From Rhodopseudomonas sp. (GTDB lineage Bacteria; Pseudomonadota; Alphaproteobacteria; Rhizobiales; Xanthobacteraceae), in contig WGNB01000042.1 of assembly GCA_016124795.1 (NCBI GenBank), forward strand, positions 1 to 64,000: DNA of 64,000 bases. Direction: 5' to 3'. Each line of letters begins with the position of its first letter. Position 1 is the first letter of the stretch. Position numbers and translations under genes: made by a program. Under the pieces are notes generated by a model. It was not told the origin of the DNA and ran no database searches. It saw only the letters and a program-made list of their open reading frames with translations. Shown here piece after piece: positions 54,485 through 64,000 of this stretch.

Positions 54485-55339
54485 TCAGGCCTTGGCCAGC
54501 CGGTCGAAGGCCATCAAATTACGCAGCAAGGATTCCATGTCCCTGAGCGGCATCATGTTCGGTCCATCGGACGGCGCATGGTCCGGGTCCTGATGGGTCT
54601 CGATGAATACGCCAGCGACGCCGACGGCAACGGCGGCGCGCGCCAGAACTGGAACAAACTCCCGTTCCCCGCCCGACGATGTCCCCTGCCCGCCCGGCTG
54701 CTGCACCGAATGGGTGGCATCGAAGATTACCGGCGCACCGGTACGCTGCATGACCGGCAACGACCGCATGTCGGAGACCAGCGTGTTGTAACCGAAGGAT
54801 GCGCCGCGCTCGGTCAGCAGCACGTCGCCGTTGCCGGCGCCAGTCAGCTTGGCGACCACGTTTTTCATGTCCCAGGGCGCCAGGAATTGCCCCTTTTTGA
54901 CATTGACGACCTTGCCGGTTTTGGCCGCAGCCAGCAGCAGGTCGGTTTGGCGGCACAGGAACGCCGGGATCTGAAGAACATCGACCGCTTCGGCGGCACG
55001 GACGCATTGTTCGGTATCGTGGACGTCGGTCAGCACCGGCAGGCCGAGCGTTTCGCGAATCTCGGCAAAAATCGGCAGCGCCGCCTCCAGCCCGATACCT
55101 CGCGCGGCCTTGGCCGAGGTTCGGTTGGCCTTGTCGAATGAGGTTTTGTAGATCAGGCCGATGCCGAGCTTGCCGGCGATTTCCTTGAGCGCCGACGCCA
55201 TTTCCAGCGCATGCGCGCGGCTTTCGAGCTGGCAAGGCCCCGCGATCAACGCCAGCGGCAGGGCATTGCCGAAGCGCACCGAGCCGACCGCGACAACCGG
55301 ATGCGGCGCGTCCGAAGGGGTATCAAGGCGTTGGTCCAA
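54485..55339 (-). CDS. kdsA: 3-deoxy-D-manno-octulosonate 8-phosphate synthase (KDO8P synthase)
   Basis: Condenses arabinose 5-phosphate with PEP in KDO/LPS synthesis, 284 residues. The motifs are [78 protein letters not shown] and [23 protein letters not shown]. The start is a TTG at 55339 with GAGGAA upstream; no ATG gives the right N-terminus. It shows that the host makes KDO-containing LPS. It is usually found with pyrG and eno, as here. Confidence 0.95.
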   Translation of the reverse strand: MDQRLDTPSDAPHPVVAVGSVRFGNALPLALIAGPCQLESRAHALEMASALKEIAGKLGIGLIYKTSFDKANRTSAKAARGIGLEAALPIFAEIRETLGLPVLTDVHDTEQCVRAAEAVDVLQIPAFLCRQTDLLLAAAKTGKVVNVKKGQFLAPWDMKNVVAKLTGAGNGDVLLTERGASFGYNTLVSDMRSLPVMQRTGAPVIFDATHSVQQPGGQGTSSGGEREFVPVLARAAVAVGVAGVFIETHQDPDHAPSDGPNMMPLRDMESLLRNLMAFDRLAKA

Positions 55340-55439
55340 GACAGTTTTCCTCGTGCGGGCGGACCATGAAGCGTGCGGGCTCCCCGGTCAATCGCATTCG
55401 AAAACGGGCACTTATGCAGAAATCGACCGGCATTGCCGG

Positions 55440-56354
55440 TCAGTCAAAGTCGGGCTCGAAAACAAGCGCCGCGCCGAAGGCCGGCACCGAAACCGCGCCG
55501 CTGTCGGCGTTGAGGACCGCGCCGCCACCGGGAGCCGGTAAGTCGCCGGCGGTGGCCAGCGTCAGGCCGGCCGAACGGACCGCGGCCTTAAGCGCCGCCA
55601 TATCGTGCGATGCGAAACGCAATGCCGCCATCCGCGCGCCATCGCCCAGCGCCGGCGCGGCCAATCCGAAGCGGCGAGCGTATGCGCTCGGTGTCATGAC
55701 GTCGATAGCGCCGCGCGGCAGGTCGATGCTGTAGCCGCCCTCGCCGGCCGGTTCGACCCGCCCGCCGCTGAAGGCGACCAGAAAGTCGAGATGGTTTTCC
55801 GGCCTTTCGGCGACCAGCACAACGCCGGAAATCGCACTCACGCCATTGTCATGTCGTTGGAAAGCCGGGTTCCAGAAATTCTCCGGGAAATGCTGCTGAC
55901 AGGTGGCAAAATGAATATCGGGTGACAAAGGATCGGCGGCGAAGGACAGCGAGAAGCCGACCTTGACCGGTGCGCCGTCCGGCCTTTGGCCCTCGCGCTC
56001 GAAACGCATCGTGTCGGAGGCAGCGATATTGGCCGCACCATAGGCTGTCCTGTCGGCCATCGCATCGGCCGATTCCAGGATCAGCAGCGCCAATCCGTCA
56101 TGGCGGGCGGCAAAGTCGCGCGCATAACCGGCGAACAAAGTCGAGAACCCGTCATCGCCCAGTTTGTCGGGCTCGACCAAGGTCAGAAGTTCGACGAAAA
56201 AGCCCGGCAGTTGCACGATGTGATTATGCGTGCCCCAAGGATGGCGATTGCGCGCGCCGACCGTAAAGCCGAGCTTCCGATAGAACGTGGCGGCGGCATC
56301 GAGGTCGCGCACCGCGTGAACCGCGTGGTCGAGCCCATGCGCCAATGCCGTCAT
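55440..56354 (-). CDS. VOC family protein (glyoxalase-like domain)
   Basis: Vicinal-oxygen-chelate fold protein of 304 residues with two related halves. The first contains GLDHAVHAVRDLDAAATFYRKLGFTVGARNRHPWGTHNHIVQLPGFFVELLTL, where His residues and Glu are likely metal ligands. The second begins near GVSAISGVVLVAERPENHLDFLVAFSG. This matches the glyoxalase-like domain common in proteobacteria whose substrates are mostly unknown. An SD-like GGAGG directly abuts the ATG. It is probably an accessory gene in the kdsA-pyrG interval. Confidence 0.82.
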   Translation of the reverse strand: MTALAHGLDHAVHAVRDLDAAATFYRKLGFTVGARNRHPWGTHNHIVQLPGFFVELLTLVEPDKLGDDGFSTLFAGYARDFAARHDGLALLILESADAMADRTAYGAANIAASDTMRFEREGQRPDGAPVKVGFSLSFAADPLSPDIHFATCQQHFPENFWNPAFQRHDNGVSAISGVVLVAERPENHLDFLVAFSGGRVEPAGEGGYSIDLPRGAIDVMTPSAYARRFGLAAPALGDGARMAALRFASHDMAALKAAVRSAGLTLATAGDLPAPGGGAVLNADSGAVSVPAFGAALVFEPDFD

Positions 56355-56512
56355 CCTCCGCTGTCGCGTTGTGTCACGCGATTCCGACGGCCATCATGAC
56401 AAACTTTTCAGCAAAACGAAAATGGCTACGGCTCCGCGCTTCGCGGCGCGGAACCGTGGCCCGTCGTGTGCGGAGACAACCGTATTGACGCGTTCCGGTT
56501 ATCGCCTGTGCA

Positions 56513-56716
56513 TCAGTGCTTGCGGTGACGCTTCTTGATGATCTTGACCTGCGGGGCGCAAGGGGCGACGTAGCCGAAATAGCCGTCGCTGCCGGTGGTC
56601 GAGATGTTGCACATGTTGCCCTGCTGCACCGGGCCGCCCTGAACATAGTTTTGTGCGCTGGCCGCGGTCACCGACAGGCCGGCGGCGAGAGCGGCGATGG
56701 TCAGAAGAATACGCAT
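56513..56716 (-). CDS. Small exported hypothetical protein (67 aa)
   Basis: Short secreted protein. The signal peptide MRILLTIAALAAGLSVTAAS ends at ASAQ, leaving a mature part of about 44 residues with two Cys, a Gly/Gln/Asn-rich start (NYVQGGPVQQGNMCNIS) and a basic tail KIIKKRHRKH. ATG 56716 has GAGGAAA 6 bases upstream. The 78 codons upstream in the same frame look non-coding. Similar tiny Cys-containing periplasmic proteins occur in Bradyrhizobium relatives. The function is unknown. Confidence 0.65.
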   Translation of the reverse strand: MRILLTIAALAAGLSVTAASAQNYVQGGPVQQGNMCNISTTGSDGYFGYVAPCAPQVKIIKKRHRKH

Positions 56717-57180
56717 GGTTGTTTCCTCAGTTGGGGTTCGTAACGATCCAATAAACGGGACGACAACCATCAACCCTGCATAAAGCCGGTGTATTCTTGC
56801 GGACCGGTGCAATATCCGGTTCGTTAGCGTGACGATGCGCTTGAACGTCGTCGCATCAATGACATGCAGTAATTCTTCAACGATACCAGATGTCGCGAGG
56901 TTCACCTTCGACGATAGGTGAAACGTAAACCGACCATATCGTTTCGGCATGTGACGCCGGCTCGATGCTGTGGCGGTTGCTTGCTTTACGCTGATTGAGT
57001 GGCGTTGCGGCGTCGGCGGCGCGTCATCATTGCAGCCGACGTCGGGCAGCTTTCATGCCGTCACGGCAACGCCGCCCGTTATTGATATAAATAAAGCGAT
57101 CTTGTCATGGCGACGCCGCGTCCCGCGTCGTGGCCGCGCGACGTTTAATCGAAGTCGATCGGGCGCTGCCGGTTCAGCCG
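56717..57180. other. Intergenic region, pyrG end to small exported gene
   Basis: No gene is supported in these 464 bases. They contain the promoter region for the small exported protein and the 3' end of the pyrG transcript. No strong terminator or repeat was found. The 145-residue frame reaching to 56950 was rejected beyond the signal-peptide start. Confidence 0.5.
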
Positions 57181-58821
<1,641 letters not shown>

Positions 58822-59005
58822 CTAAGCCGGCCAGATCGATTCGACGAGCGCGAAAAGCGAAGGGGTGCCTTGCGCCTGTGTATCGATTCGATTTCGACTG
58901 TCATTTCCGTCGCTTGCATCGCGTTTATGAATCCGTGGAACGGCGCGCCGGCGACCGCCAAGGCAAGCATGGTGGCGCCAGGGGTAACCGGCCGACCTAA
59001 TGCCG

Positions 59006-59027
59006 AAGGGCCGGTTTCCCGGCCCTT
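59006..59027 (-). terminator. Hairpin after secG
   Basis: Perfect 9-base stem AAGGGCCGG / CCGGCCCTT around TTTC, starting 9 bases past the secG stop codon. No T-run follows on the minus strand, so termination is probable but not certain. Confidence 0.6.
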
Positions 59028-59036
59028 GGTTGGTGG

Positions 59037-59450
59037 TTATTTCGATTGCGGAACCTGCGGTCCGGCCGGCGCCGCGGGGGCTGCCGGCGCGGCCGGTGGG
59101 CCGCCCTGCAACTGCTTGAGCAGGCCGCCGCCTTCGCCGCCGCCGAGCGGCGGGGTCGAACCCGGCGCGGCCGGGGCGCTGATCGGGGCCGACGGACCGC
59201 TGCCGCCCAGGATCGAGGTCGGTTTACGGCCCATGCCCGCCAGAATCGACAGAATCAGACTGGTGGCGAAGAACAGACCGGCCAGAATCGCGGTCGCCCG
59301 GGTCAGCACATTGCCGGCGCCACGGCTCGACATGAAGCTGCCGCCGCCGCCACCGATGCCCAGACCGCCGCCTTCCGAGCGCTGCAACAGCACCACGCCG
59401 ATCAAAGCGAGCACCAGCATCAGATGAATGACAATAATAACCTGCTGCAT
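59037..59450 (-). CDS. secG: Preprotein translocase subunit SecG
   Basis: Auxiliary Sec translocon subunit, 137 residues. It has two transmembrane helices (VIIVIHLMLVLALIGVVLLQ and LTRATAILAGLFFATSLILSIL) joined by the conserved Gly-rich loop RSEGGGLGIGGGGGSF. A long Pro/Ala/Gly C-terminal tail follows ([16 protein letters not shown]), longer than in E. coli, as is common in alphaproteobacteria. It lies between tpiA and pyrG on the minus strand, the usual order. Confidence 0.94.
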   Translation of the reverse strand: MQQVIIVIHLMLVLALIGVVLLQRSEGGGLGIGGGGGSFMSSRGAGNVLTRATAILAGLFFATSLILSILAGMGRKPTSILGGSGPSAPISAPAAPGSTPPLGGGEGGGLLKQLQGGPPAAPAAPAAPAGPQVPQSK

Positions 59451-59689
59451 AAGCCAAAAATCCGTTCAAGCCTGGCCGGCCGGGCGATCCGTCCGGCGGC
59501 GCTCCAAAGCGCCATATAGTCATCCGCGCGATTTTTGTCAGAAAATCGGGAGCCGATCTTCCGGATCGCGGGCTGCCTAGTGGAATTCGACGCGGTCTCT
59601 ACACGATAGTTCGCGGCATTTCCACCCATTGCGCCGCCCCGTAACCAGCCGCGGCGGCCACCGCCGCATTCCGACGCCCCCGTACCTAG

Positions 59690-60442
59690 TTACCGGTAAA
59701 CCGTAGCGATCCCGAGGAAATCGGCAGCGGTCAGGCTGGCGCCGCCGACGAGCGCCCCGTTGACGTCGGCGATCGACAGAAGCTCCTTCGCGTTCGAGGG
59801 CTTGACTGAGCCGCCATAGAGGATGCGGATGCCCGCGCCCTGCTCCGGATAACGTGCGCTCAGCCGCTCCCGGATGAAGCGGTGCACCTGCGCCACGTCG
59901 GCCGGGGTCGGGGTCCGCCCGGTGCCGATCGCCCAGACCGGTTCATAGGCGATCACCAGGTTATCGGCCGTGCCGCCGTCGGGCAGCGATCCGTCAAGCT
60001 GGCCGCTGATAATGTCGAGGGTCCTGCCGGCCTCGCGCTCGCTCAATTGCTCGCCGATGCACAGAACGGCGCAGAGGCCCGCCCGCCAGGCCGCCTGCGC
60101 CTTGGCTTTGACGTCGGCGTCGCTTTCATGATGATCGGTACGACGTTCGGAATGGCCGACGATGACGGCGGTCGCGCCGGCATCGGCCAGCATTTCAGCC
60201 GAAATATCGCCGGTATGAGCGCCCGATGCCTTGGCGTGGCAATCCTGACCGCCGACCTTGAGCGCTGTGCCTTTGGCGGCGGCCGAAAATCCCGCGATCA
60301 AGGTCGCTGGCGGGCAGATCATCAGATCGGCCGCTTTGACCTCGGCGGCGCCAGCCGCCATTTTGCCGAATTCGGCGGTCGCCGCCGACAGGCCGTTCAT
60401 TTTCCAGTTGCCCGCCACCAGCGGACGAATGCCCTGCGTCAT
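59690..60442 (-). CDS. tpiA: Triosephosphate isomerase
   Basis: Interconverts dihydroxyacetone phosphate and glyceraldehyde 3-phosphate, 250 residues. The motifs are VAGNWKMNG (catalytic Lys), VIVGHSERR (catalytic His), [17 protein letters not shown] (catalytic Glu) and [16 protein letters not shown] (phosphate site), with [12 protein letters not shown] near the end. ATG 60442. It is divergent from ppiD; the 172-base gap should contain both promoters. Confidence 0.97.
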   Translation of the reverse strand: MTQGIRPLVAGNWKMNGLSAATAEFGKMAAGAAEVKAADLMICPPATLIAGFSAAAKGTALKVGGQDCHAKASGAHTGDISAEMLADAGATAVIVGHSERRTDHHESDADVKAKAQAAWRAGLCAVLCIGEQLSEREAGRTLDIISGQLDGSLPDGGTADNLVIAYEPVWAIGTGRTPTPADVAQVHRFIRERLSARYPEQGAGIRILYGGSVKPSNAKELLSIADVNGALVGGASLTAADFLGIATVYR

Positions 60443-60614
60443 TATAGGAGCCCCTTTTTCGCTCGCGATTACCAGAGCGCGAAAGCCCGCGCCATAGTGT
60501 CCGGCCCTATTCCCCGGATTCGCCGCGATCCCTCTGGCGTTGCCAGCAGTTGGCCCGCTCCCTATAAGGTCGCGACCTGTCTTTTAAGTCCAGCCTGGAA
60601 GAGAACAGCAGCCC

Positions 60615-62525
60615 ATGCTCCGCGGTATTCACAAAGCCTCGTCCACCTGGCTCGGCAAGGCCGTCATGGCCGTGGTCATGGGCTTCCTCGTGATCAGTTT
60701 CGCGATCTGGGGCATCGGCGACATGTTCCGCGGCTTCGGCGTCAACTCGGTCGCTAAGATCGGCGGCACCGAGATCTCGATCGAGCAGTACCGGCAGTAC
60801 TATACTGAGAAATTGCAGGAACTGAGCCAGCGTCTGCGGCGGCCGATTTCGCCCGATCAGGCGCGCGCGCTCGGCATCGACCGGCAATTGCTCGGGCAGT
60901 TGATCGCTGAAACCACCCTCAACGAGCAGGCCCGACAATTGCGTCTCGGCCTGTCCGACGATTCAATCGCCGAACGGATCAAGTCCGATCCGAACTTCCG
61001 CGGCCCGGACGGAAAATTCAGCCCGTCGCGCTTTGCCGAGATTATCCGTCAGGCCGGCTTTACCGAGCAGCGTTACGTCGCCGAGCAACGCAACGTGATG
61101 TTGCGCCGCCAGATCGCCCAGACCGTCAGCGGCGAACTGAAAGTGCCGCAGACGACCCTGGCCGCGATCAACCAGTTTCAGAACGAAAAGCGCGCTATCG
61201 ATTATGTCGCGCTGACGGCGGCGCAGACCGGCACCGTTCCGGCGCCGACGCCGGACGATCTGAACAAGTATTTCGATGCTCACAAGGTGCTGTTCCGCGC
61301 GCCGGAATATCGCAAGGCCACCTTGCTGGCGTTGACGCCGGCCGAGCTTGCCAAGCCCGATGCGGTGTCGGATGCAGACGCCAAGGCCTATTACGACGCG
61401 CGCAAGGAAACCTATGGCACGCCGGAGAAGCGCGATCTGCACCAGATCGTGTTTCCCAGCCCGGAAGAAGCCGCGGCCGCACATGACAAAATCGTCAAGG
61501 GCATGAGTTTTCAGGACCTGGCCAAGGAACGCGGCATGAAGTCGTCCGACGTCGATGTCGGCGTCGTCTCCAAGGCGCAGATCATCGATCCGGCGGTCGC
61601 CAAGGCTGCCTTTGAACTCAAACCGAACGAAGTGTCGGCCCCGGTCAAGGGTACGTTCGGGACAGTGCTGTTGCAGGTCACCAAGATCGAGCCCGGCAGC
61701 CAGAAGACCTATGCGGACGTCGCCGCCGATATCAAACGCAGCCTGGCTGAAAGCCGCGCCAAGACGACGATCGATAACCTGCGCGACAAGATCGAAGACG
61801 AACGCGCCGCCGGCTCGACGCTGGCCGAGACCGCCAAGAAGCTCAACCTCAAGGCGATCATGATCGATGCCGTCGATCGCGCCGGTCGTAGTCCCGACGG
61901 CAAGCCGGTGGCCGACCTGCCGAAAACGCCGGACGTGATCGGTTCGGTCTTTGCCAGCGACGTTGGCGTCGACAACGAGCCGCTGCGTCTGCCCAATGAC
62001 GGCATTCTCTATTACGACGTCACCGGCATCACGCCGTCGCGCGAGCGCAAGCTCGACGAGGTCAAGGATCAGGTCGAAACGCGCTGGCGTGACGATGAAA
62101 TCGCCAAACGGCTGAAGGCCAAGACCGACAAGATGGTCGCCGACCTGAAAGCCGGCGCGACCCTCATTCAGATCTCGACCGACAACAACCTGAAGATCGA
62201 AACCGCCGTCGATCTGCAGCGCGGCAAGCAGGCCGGCGCCGTGCCGGCCCCGGTGATCGAGGCCGCCTTCAAGACCGCCAAGGACGCCGCCGCCGCGACC
62301 GATGGCGTCAAGCCGGGAGAGCGTTACGTCCTGGTCGTGACCGATGTGACCGATCCGAAGTTCGATGCCGCTTCCGCACAGGCCAAGGCGATGGCGGCGC
62401 AAATGCAGAACTCCTACGCCGACGACATCATCGGCCAGTATATCGCGCAGCTCGAAAACGATATCGGCGTGTCGATCAATCAAACCGCGCTCAACCAGGT
62501 CACCGGCGGCTCGACCGGCAACTAA
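60615..62525 (+). CDS. ppiD: SurA N-terminal / PpiD-like peptidylprolyl isomerase
   Basis: Inner-membrane-anchored periplasmic chaperone, 636 residues. An N-terminal anchor helix (AVMAVVMGFLVISFAIWGIGDMF) is followed by a SurA-like helical domain to about residue 230. A parvulin rotamase segment (about 275-365) contains EKRDLHQIVFPSPEEAAAAHDKI and VDVGVVSKAQIIDPAVAKAAFELKPNEVSAPVKGTFGTVLLQVTKIEPG. It aids folding of exported proteins. The ATG at 60615 has a GAGAA SD-like run upstream. It is followed by trpE after 25 bases, a conserved pairing in this lineage. Confidence 0.93.
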   Translation: MLRGIHKASSTWLGKAVMAVVMGFLVISFAIWGIGDMFRGFGVNSVAKIGGTEISIEQYRQYYTEKLQELSQRLRRPISPDQARALGIDRQLLGQLIAETTLNEQARQLRLGLSDDSIAERIKSDPNFRGPDGKFSPSRFAEIIRQAGFTEQRYVAEQRNVMLRRQIAQTVSGELKVPQTTLAAINQFQNEKRAIDYVALTAAQTGTVPAPTPDDLNKYFDAHKVLFRAPEYRKATLLALTPAELAKPDAVSDADAKAYYDARKETYGTPEKRDLHQIVFPSPEEAAAAHDKIVKGMSFQDLAKERGMKSSDVDVGVVSKAQIIDPAVAKAAFELKPNEVSAPVKGTFGTVLLQVTKIEPGSQKTYADVAADIKRSLAESRAKTTIDNLRDKIEDERAAGSTLAETAKKLNLKAIMIDAVDRAGRSPDGKPVADLPKTPDVIGSVFASDVGVDNEPLRLPNDGILYYDVTGITPSRERKLDEVKDQVETRWRDDEIAKRLKAKTDKMVADLKAGATLIQISTDNNLKIETAVDLQRGKQAGAVPAPVIEAAFKTAKDAAAATDGVKPGERYVLVVTDVTDPKFDAASAQAKAMAAQMQNSYADDIIGQYIAQLENDIGVSINQTALNQVTGGSTGN

Positions 62526-62550
62526 GACCAGAAGACCGTAAAGTCCGACG

Positions 62551-64000
62551 ATGCAGATCGAGCCGAGCGACAGCGCTTTTGCGGAACGCTACCGGCGGGG
62601 CGAAGCCCAGGTGGTCTGGACGACGCTGGTGGCCGATCTGGAGACGCCGGTTTCGGCCTTTCTCAAACTCGGCGGCGGCAAGCCGCTGAGCTTTCTGCTC
62701 GAGTCGGTGGAAGGCGGCGCGGTGCGCGGCCGGCATTCGATCATAGGCATCGAGCCGGATCTGGTCTGGCGCGCGCAAGGCACGCAAGCCGAGATCAACC
62801 GGCAGGCCCGGACAAAACCGGAGGCCTTTACGCCCTGCCCCGAGCCGCCGCTGACCGCCTTGCGGGCGCTCATCGCGGAAAGCCGGATCGATCTGCCCGA
62901 CAGTCTGCCGCCGATGGCGGCCGGCGTTTTCGGCTATCTCGGCTACGACACCGTGCGGTTGATGGAAGAACTGCCGCCGGCCAACCCGGACCCGATCGGC
63001 ATTCCTGACGCCATCATGCTGCGGCCGACGCTGATCGTGGTGTTCGACGCGGTCAAGGATTCGATTACGGTGGTGACGCCGGTTCGCCCCGAGGCGGGCG
63101 TTGACGCGGCTATCGCGCGGGCGCGCGCGACCGAACGTTTGTCGGCCATCGTTGACCAGCTCGACAAGCCGCTCGACAAATCGCTGGCCGATGACAGCGA
63201 GGGTCCGCTCGACATCGCACCGGTCTCGAACACCACAGCGGACGAATATCGTGCGATGGTGGCCAAGGCCAAGGATTACATCGCCGCCGGCGACGCTTTC
63301 CAGATCGTGCTGGCGCAGCGCTTCGAAGCACCCTTCACGTTGCCGCCCTTTTCGCTCTATCGCGCGTTGCGGCGAACCAATCCGGCGCCGTTTCTGTTCT
63401 TTCTCGATTTCGGCGGTTTTTCGGTCGCGGGATCGAGCCCGGAGATTCTGGTGCGCGTGCGCGGCGACCGAGTCGAGATCAGGCCGCTGGCCGGCACCCG
63501 GCCGCGTGGCCTGACGCCGCACGAAGACAAGGCGCTGGAGGAAGAACTGCTGGCCGATCCTAAGGAACGCGCCGAACATCTGATGCTGCTCGATCTCGGC
63601 CGTAACGATGTCGGTCGCGTCTCCGCCATCGGAACGGTCAAAGTCACCGATCAGTTCTTCATTGAGCGCTACAGCCAGGTGATGCACATCGTCTCGAATG
63701 TCGAGGGCCGGCTCGACCCGAAATATGATGCCCTCGATGCGCTGGCCGCCGGCTTCCCCGCCGGCACGACATCCGGCGCGCCCAAGGTGCGGGCGATGGA
63801 AATCATCGACGAGCTGGAAAAGGAAAAGCGCGGGCTTTATGCCGGCTGCGTCGGCTACTTCTCCGCCGCGGGCGAGATGGATACCTGCATTGTGCTGCGC
63901 ACCGCTTTGGTGAAAGACGGCAAGATGTACGTTCAGGCCGGGGCCGGCATCGTCGCCGATTCAAACCCTGACGCGGAACAGCAGGAATGCGTTAATAAGG
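62551..64000 (+). CDS. trpE: Anthranilate synthase component I (3' end off the window)
   Basis: First enzyme of tryptophan synthesis, chorismate to anthranilate, acting with TrpG. The window holds 483 complete codons and no stop, so the gene is cut at the right edge. Visible motifs are the N-terminal feedback-site region PLSFLLESVEGG (LLES-type, tryptophan binding), FGYLGYDTVRLME, AGDAFQIVLAQRF, IRPLAGTRPRG (about residue 312), LADPKERAEHLMLLDLGRNDVGRVS and GTTSGAPKVRAMEIIDELE. ATG 62551. No leader peptide with Trp codons is seen in the 25-base gap after ppiD. trpG, trpD and trpC probably follow beyond the window. Confidence 0.97.
   Translation, partial: MQIEPSDSAFAERYRRGEAQVVWTTLVADLETPVSAFLKLGGGKPLSFLLESVEGGAVRGRHSIIGIEPDLVWRAQGTQAEINRQARTKPEAFTPCPEPPLTALRALIAESRIDLPDSLPPMAAGVFGYLGYDTVRLMEELPPANPDPIGIPDAIMLRPTLIVVFDAVKDSITVVTPVRPEAGVDAAIARARATERLSAIVDQLDKPLDKSLADDSEGPLDIAPVSNTTADEYRAMVAKAKDYIAAGDAFQIVLAQRFEAPFTLPPFSLYRALRRTNPAPFLFFLDFGGFSVAGSSPEILVRVRGDRVEIRPLAGTRPRGLTPHEDKALEEELLADPKERAEHLMLLDLGRNDVGRVSAIGTVKVTDQFFIERYSQVMHIVSNVEGRLDPKYDALDALAAGFPAGTTSGAPKVRAMEIIDELEKEKRGLYAGCVGYFSAAGEMDTCIVLRTALVKDGKMYVQAGAGIVADSNPDAEQQECVNK

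Noticed and set aside
62526-62550. Tryptophan attenuator leader before trpE
   Set aside because: The gap after ppiD is only 25 bases and contains no Trp-codon run or alternative hairpins.

Overview
The window looks like chromosomal DNA of a GC-rich alphaproteobacterium of the Hyphomicrobiales (Rhizobiales), probably Xanthobacteraceae or Nitrobacteraceae. This is an inference from gene content and order. Diagnostic features are the dusB-ntrB-ntrC / ntrY-ntrX-dat-hfq-hflX-mazG order, a fused ispDF, a pyruvate dehydrogenase E1 beta with its own lipoyl domain, kdsA (Gram-negative LPS), and a ppiD-trpE junction. About 54 protein genes and one tRNA gene can be supported. No CRISPR array, rRNA operon, insertion sequence or prophage was seen.

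Layout. (1) 1-2.9 kb: lon protease with a clear terminator, then tRNA-Val(TAC). (2) 2.9-15.2 kb: accessory catabolic genes. They comprise a TetR regulator, an amidase with a small coupled ORF, a peptide-type ABC binding protein, a RidA protein and peptidase T; a second TetR regulator divergent from a polysaccharide-deacetylase-fold enzyme, a GST and a TctC-type binding protein; then an alpha/beta hydrolase, an enolase-superfamily enzyme and a second TctC-type protein. (3) 15.2-16.25 kb: gene-free. (4) 16.2-21.7 kb: mazG, an FMN-dependent alpha-hydroxy-acid oxidase, and a FemAB-like / flippase / GNAT group suggestive of surface polysaccharide. (5) 21.7-38.5 kb: the minus-strand hflX-hfq-dat-ntrX-ntrY and ntrC-ntrB-dusB block, split by about 6.5 kb of accessory DNA (TetR, MFS pump, luciferase-like flavoenzyme, two large exported proteins of unknown function). 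(6) 38.6-64 kb: mostly housekeeping genes: ispDF, cinA-type amidase, tspO, FUSC, a COQ10/START protein, lipA, glsB, cysK, lpdA-pdhC-pdhB-pdhA, divIC/ftsB, eno, queF, an MFS protein, kdsA, a VOC protein, pyrG, secG, tpiA, ppiD and the start of trpE, which runs off the right end.

Most notable finding. The two exported proteins of unknown function inserted between ntrC and ntrYX (31.5-34.7 kb) each have an FNR/FixK-type palindrome, TTGAT-N4-(A/G)TCAA, centred 82-86 bp upstream of the start codon. In the upstream gene the box is placed as in a class II promoter. This suggests an oxygen-responsive envelope module next to the nitrogen/redox two-component systems. Other points of interest are three TetR-type operators with perfect palindromes, a small ORF translationally coupled to the amidase, and bipartite palindromic repeats placed directly after the lipA and lpdA stop codons.

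Limits. Functions are assigned from motifs and family recognition by eye. Start codons were moved from the longest ORF where Shine-Dalgarno sequences or family lengths argued for it. Promoters and operators are inferences.
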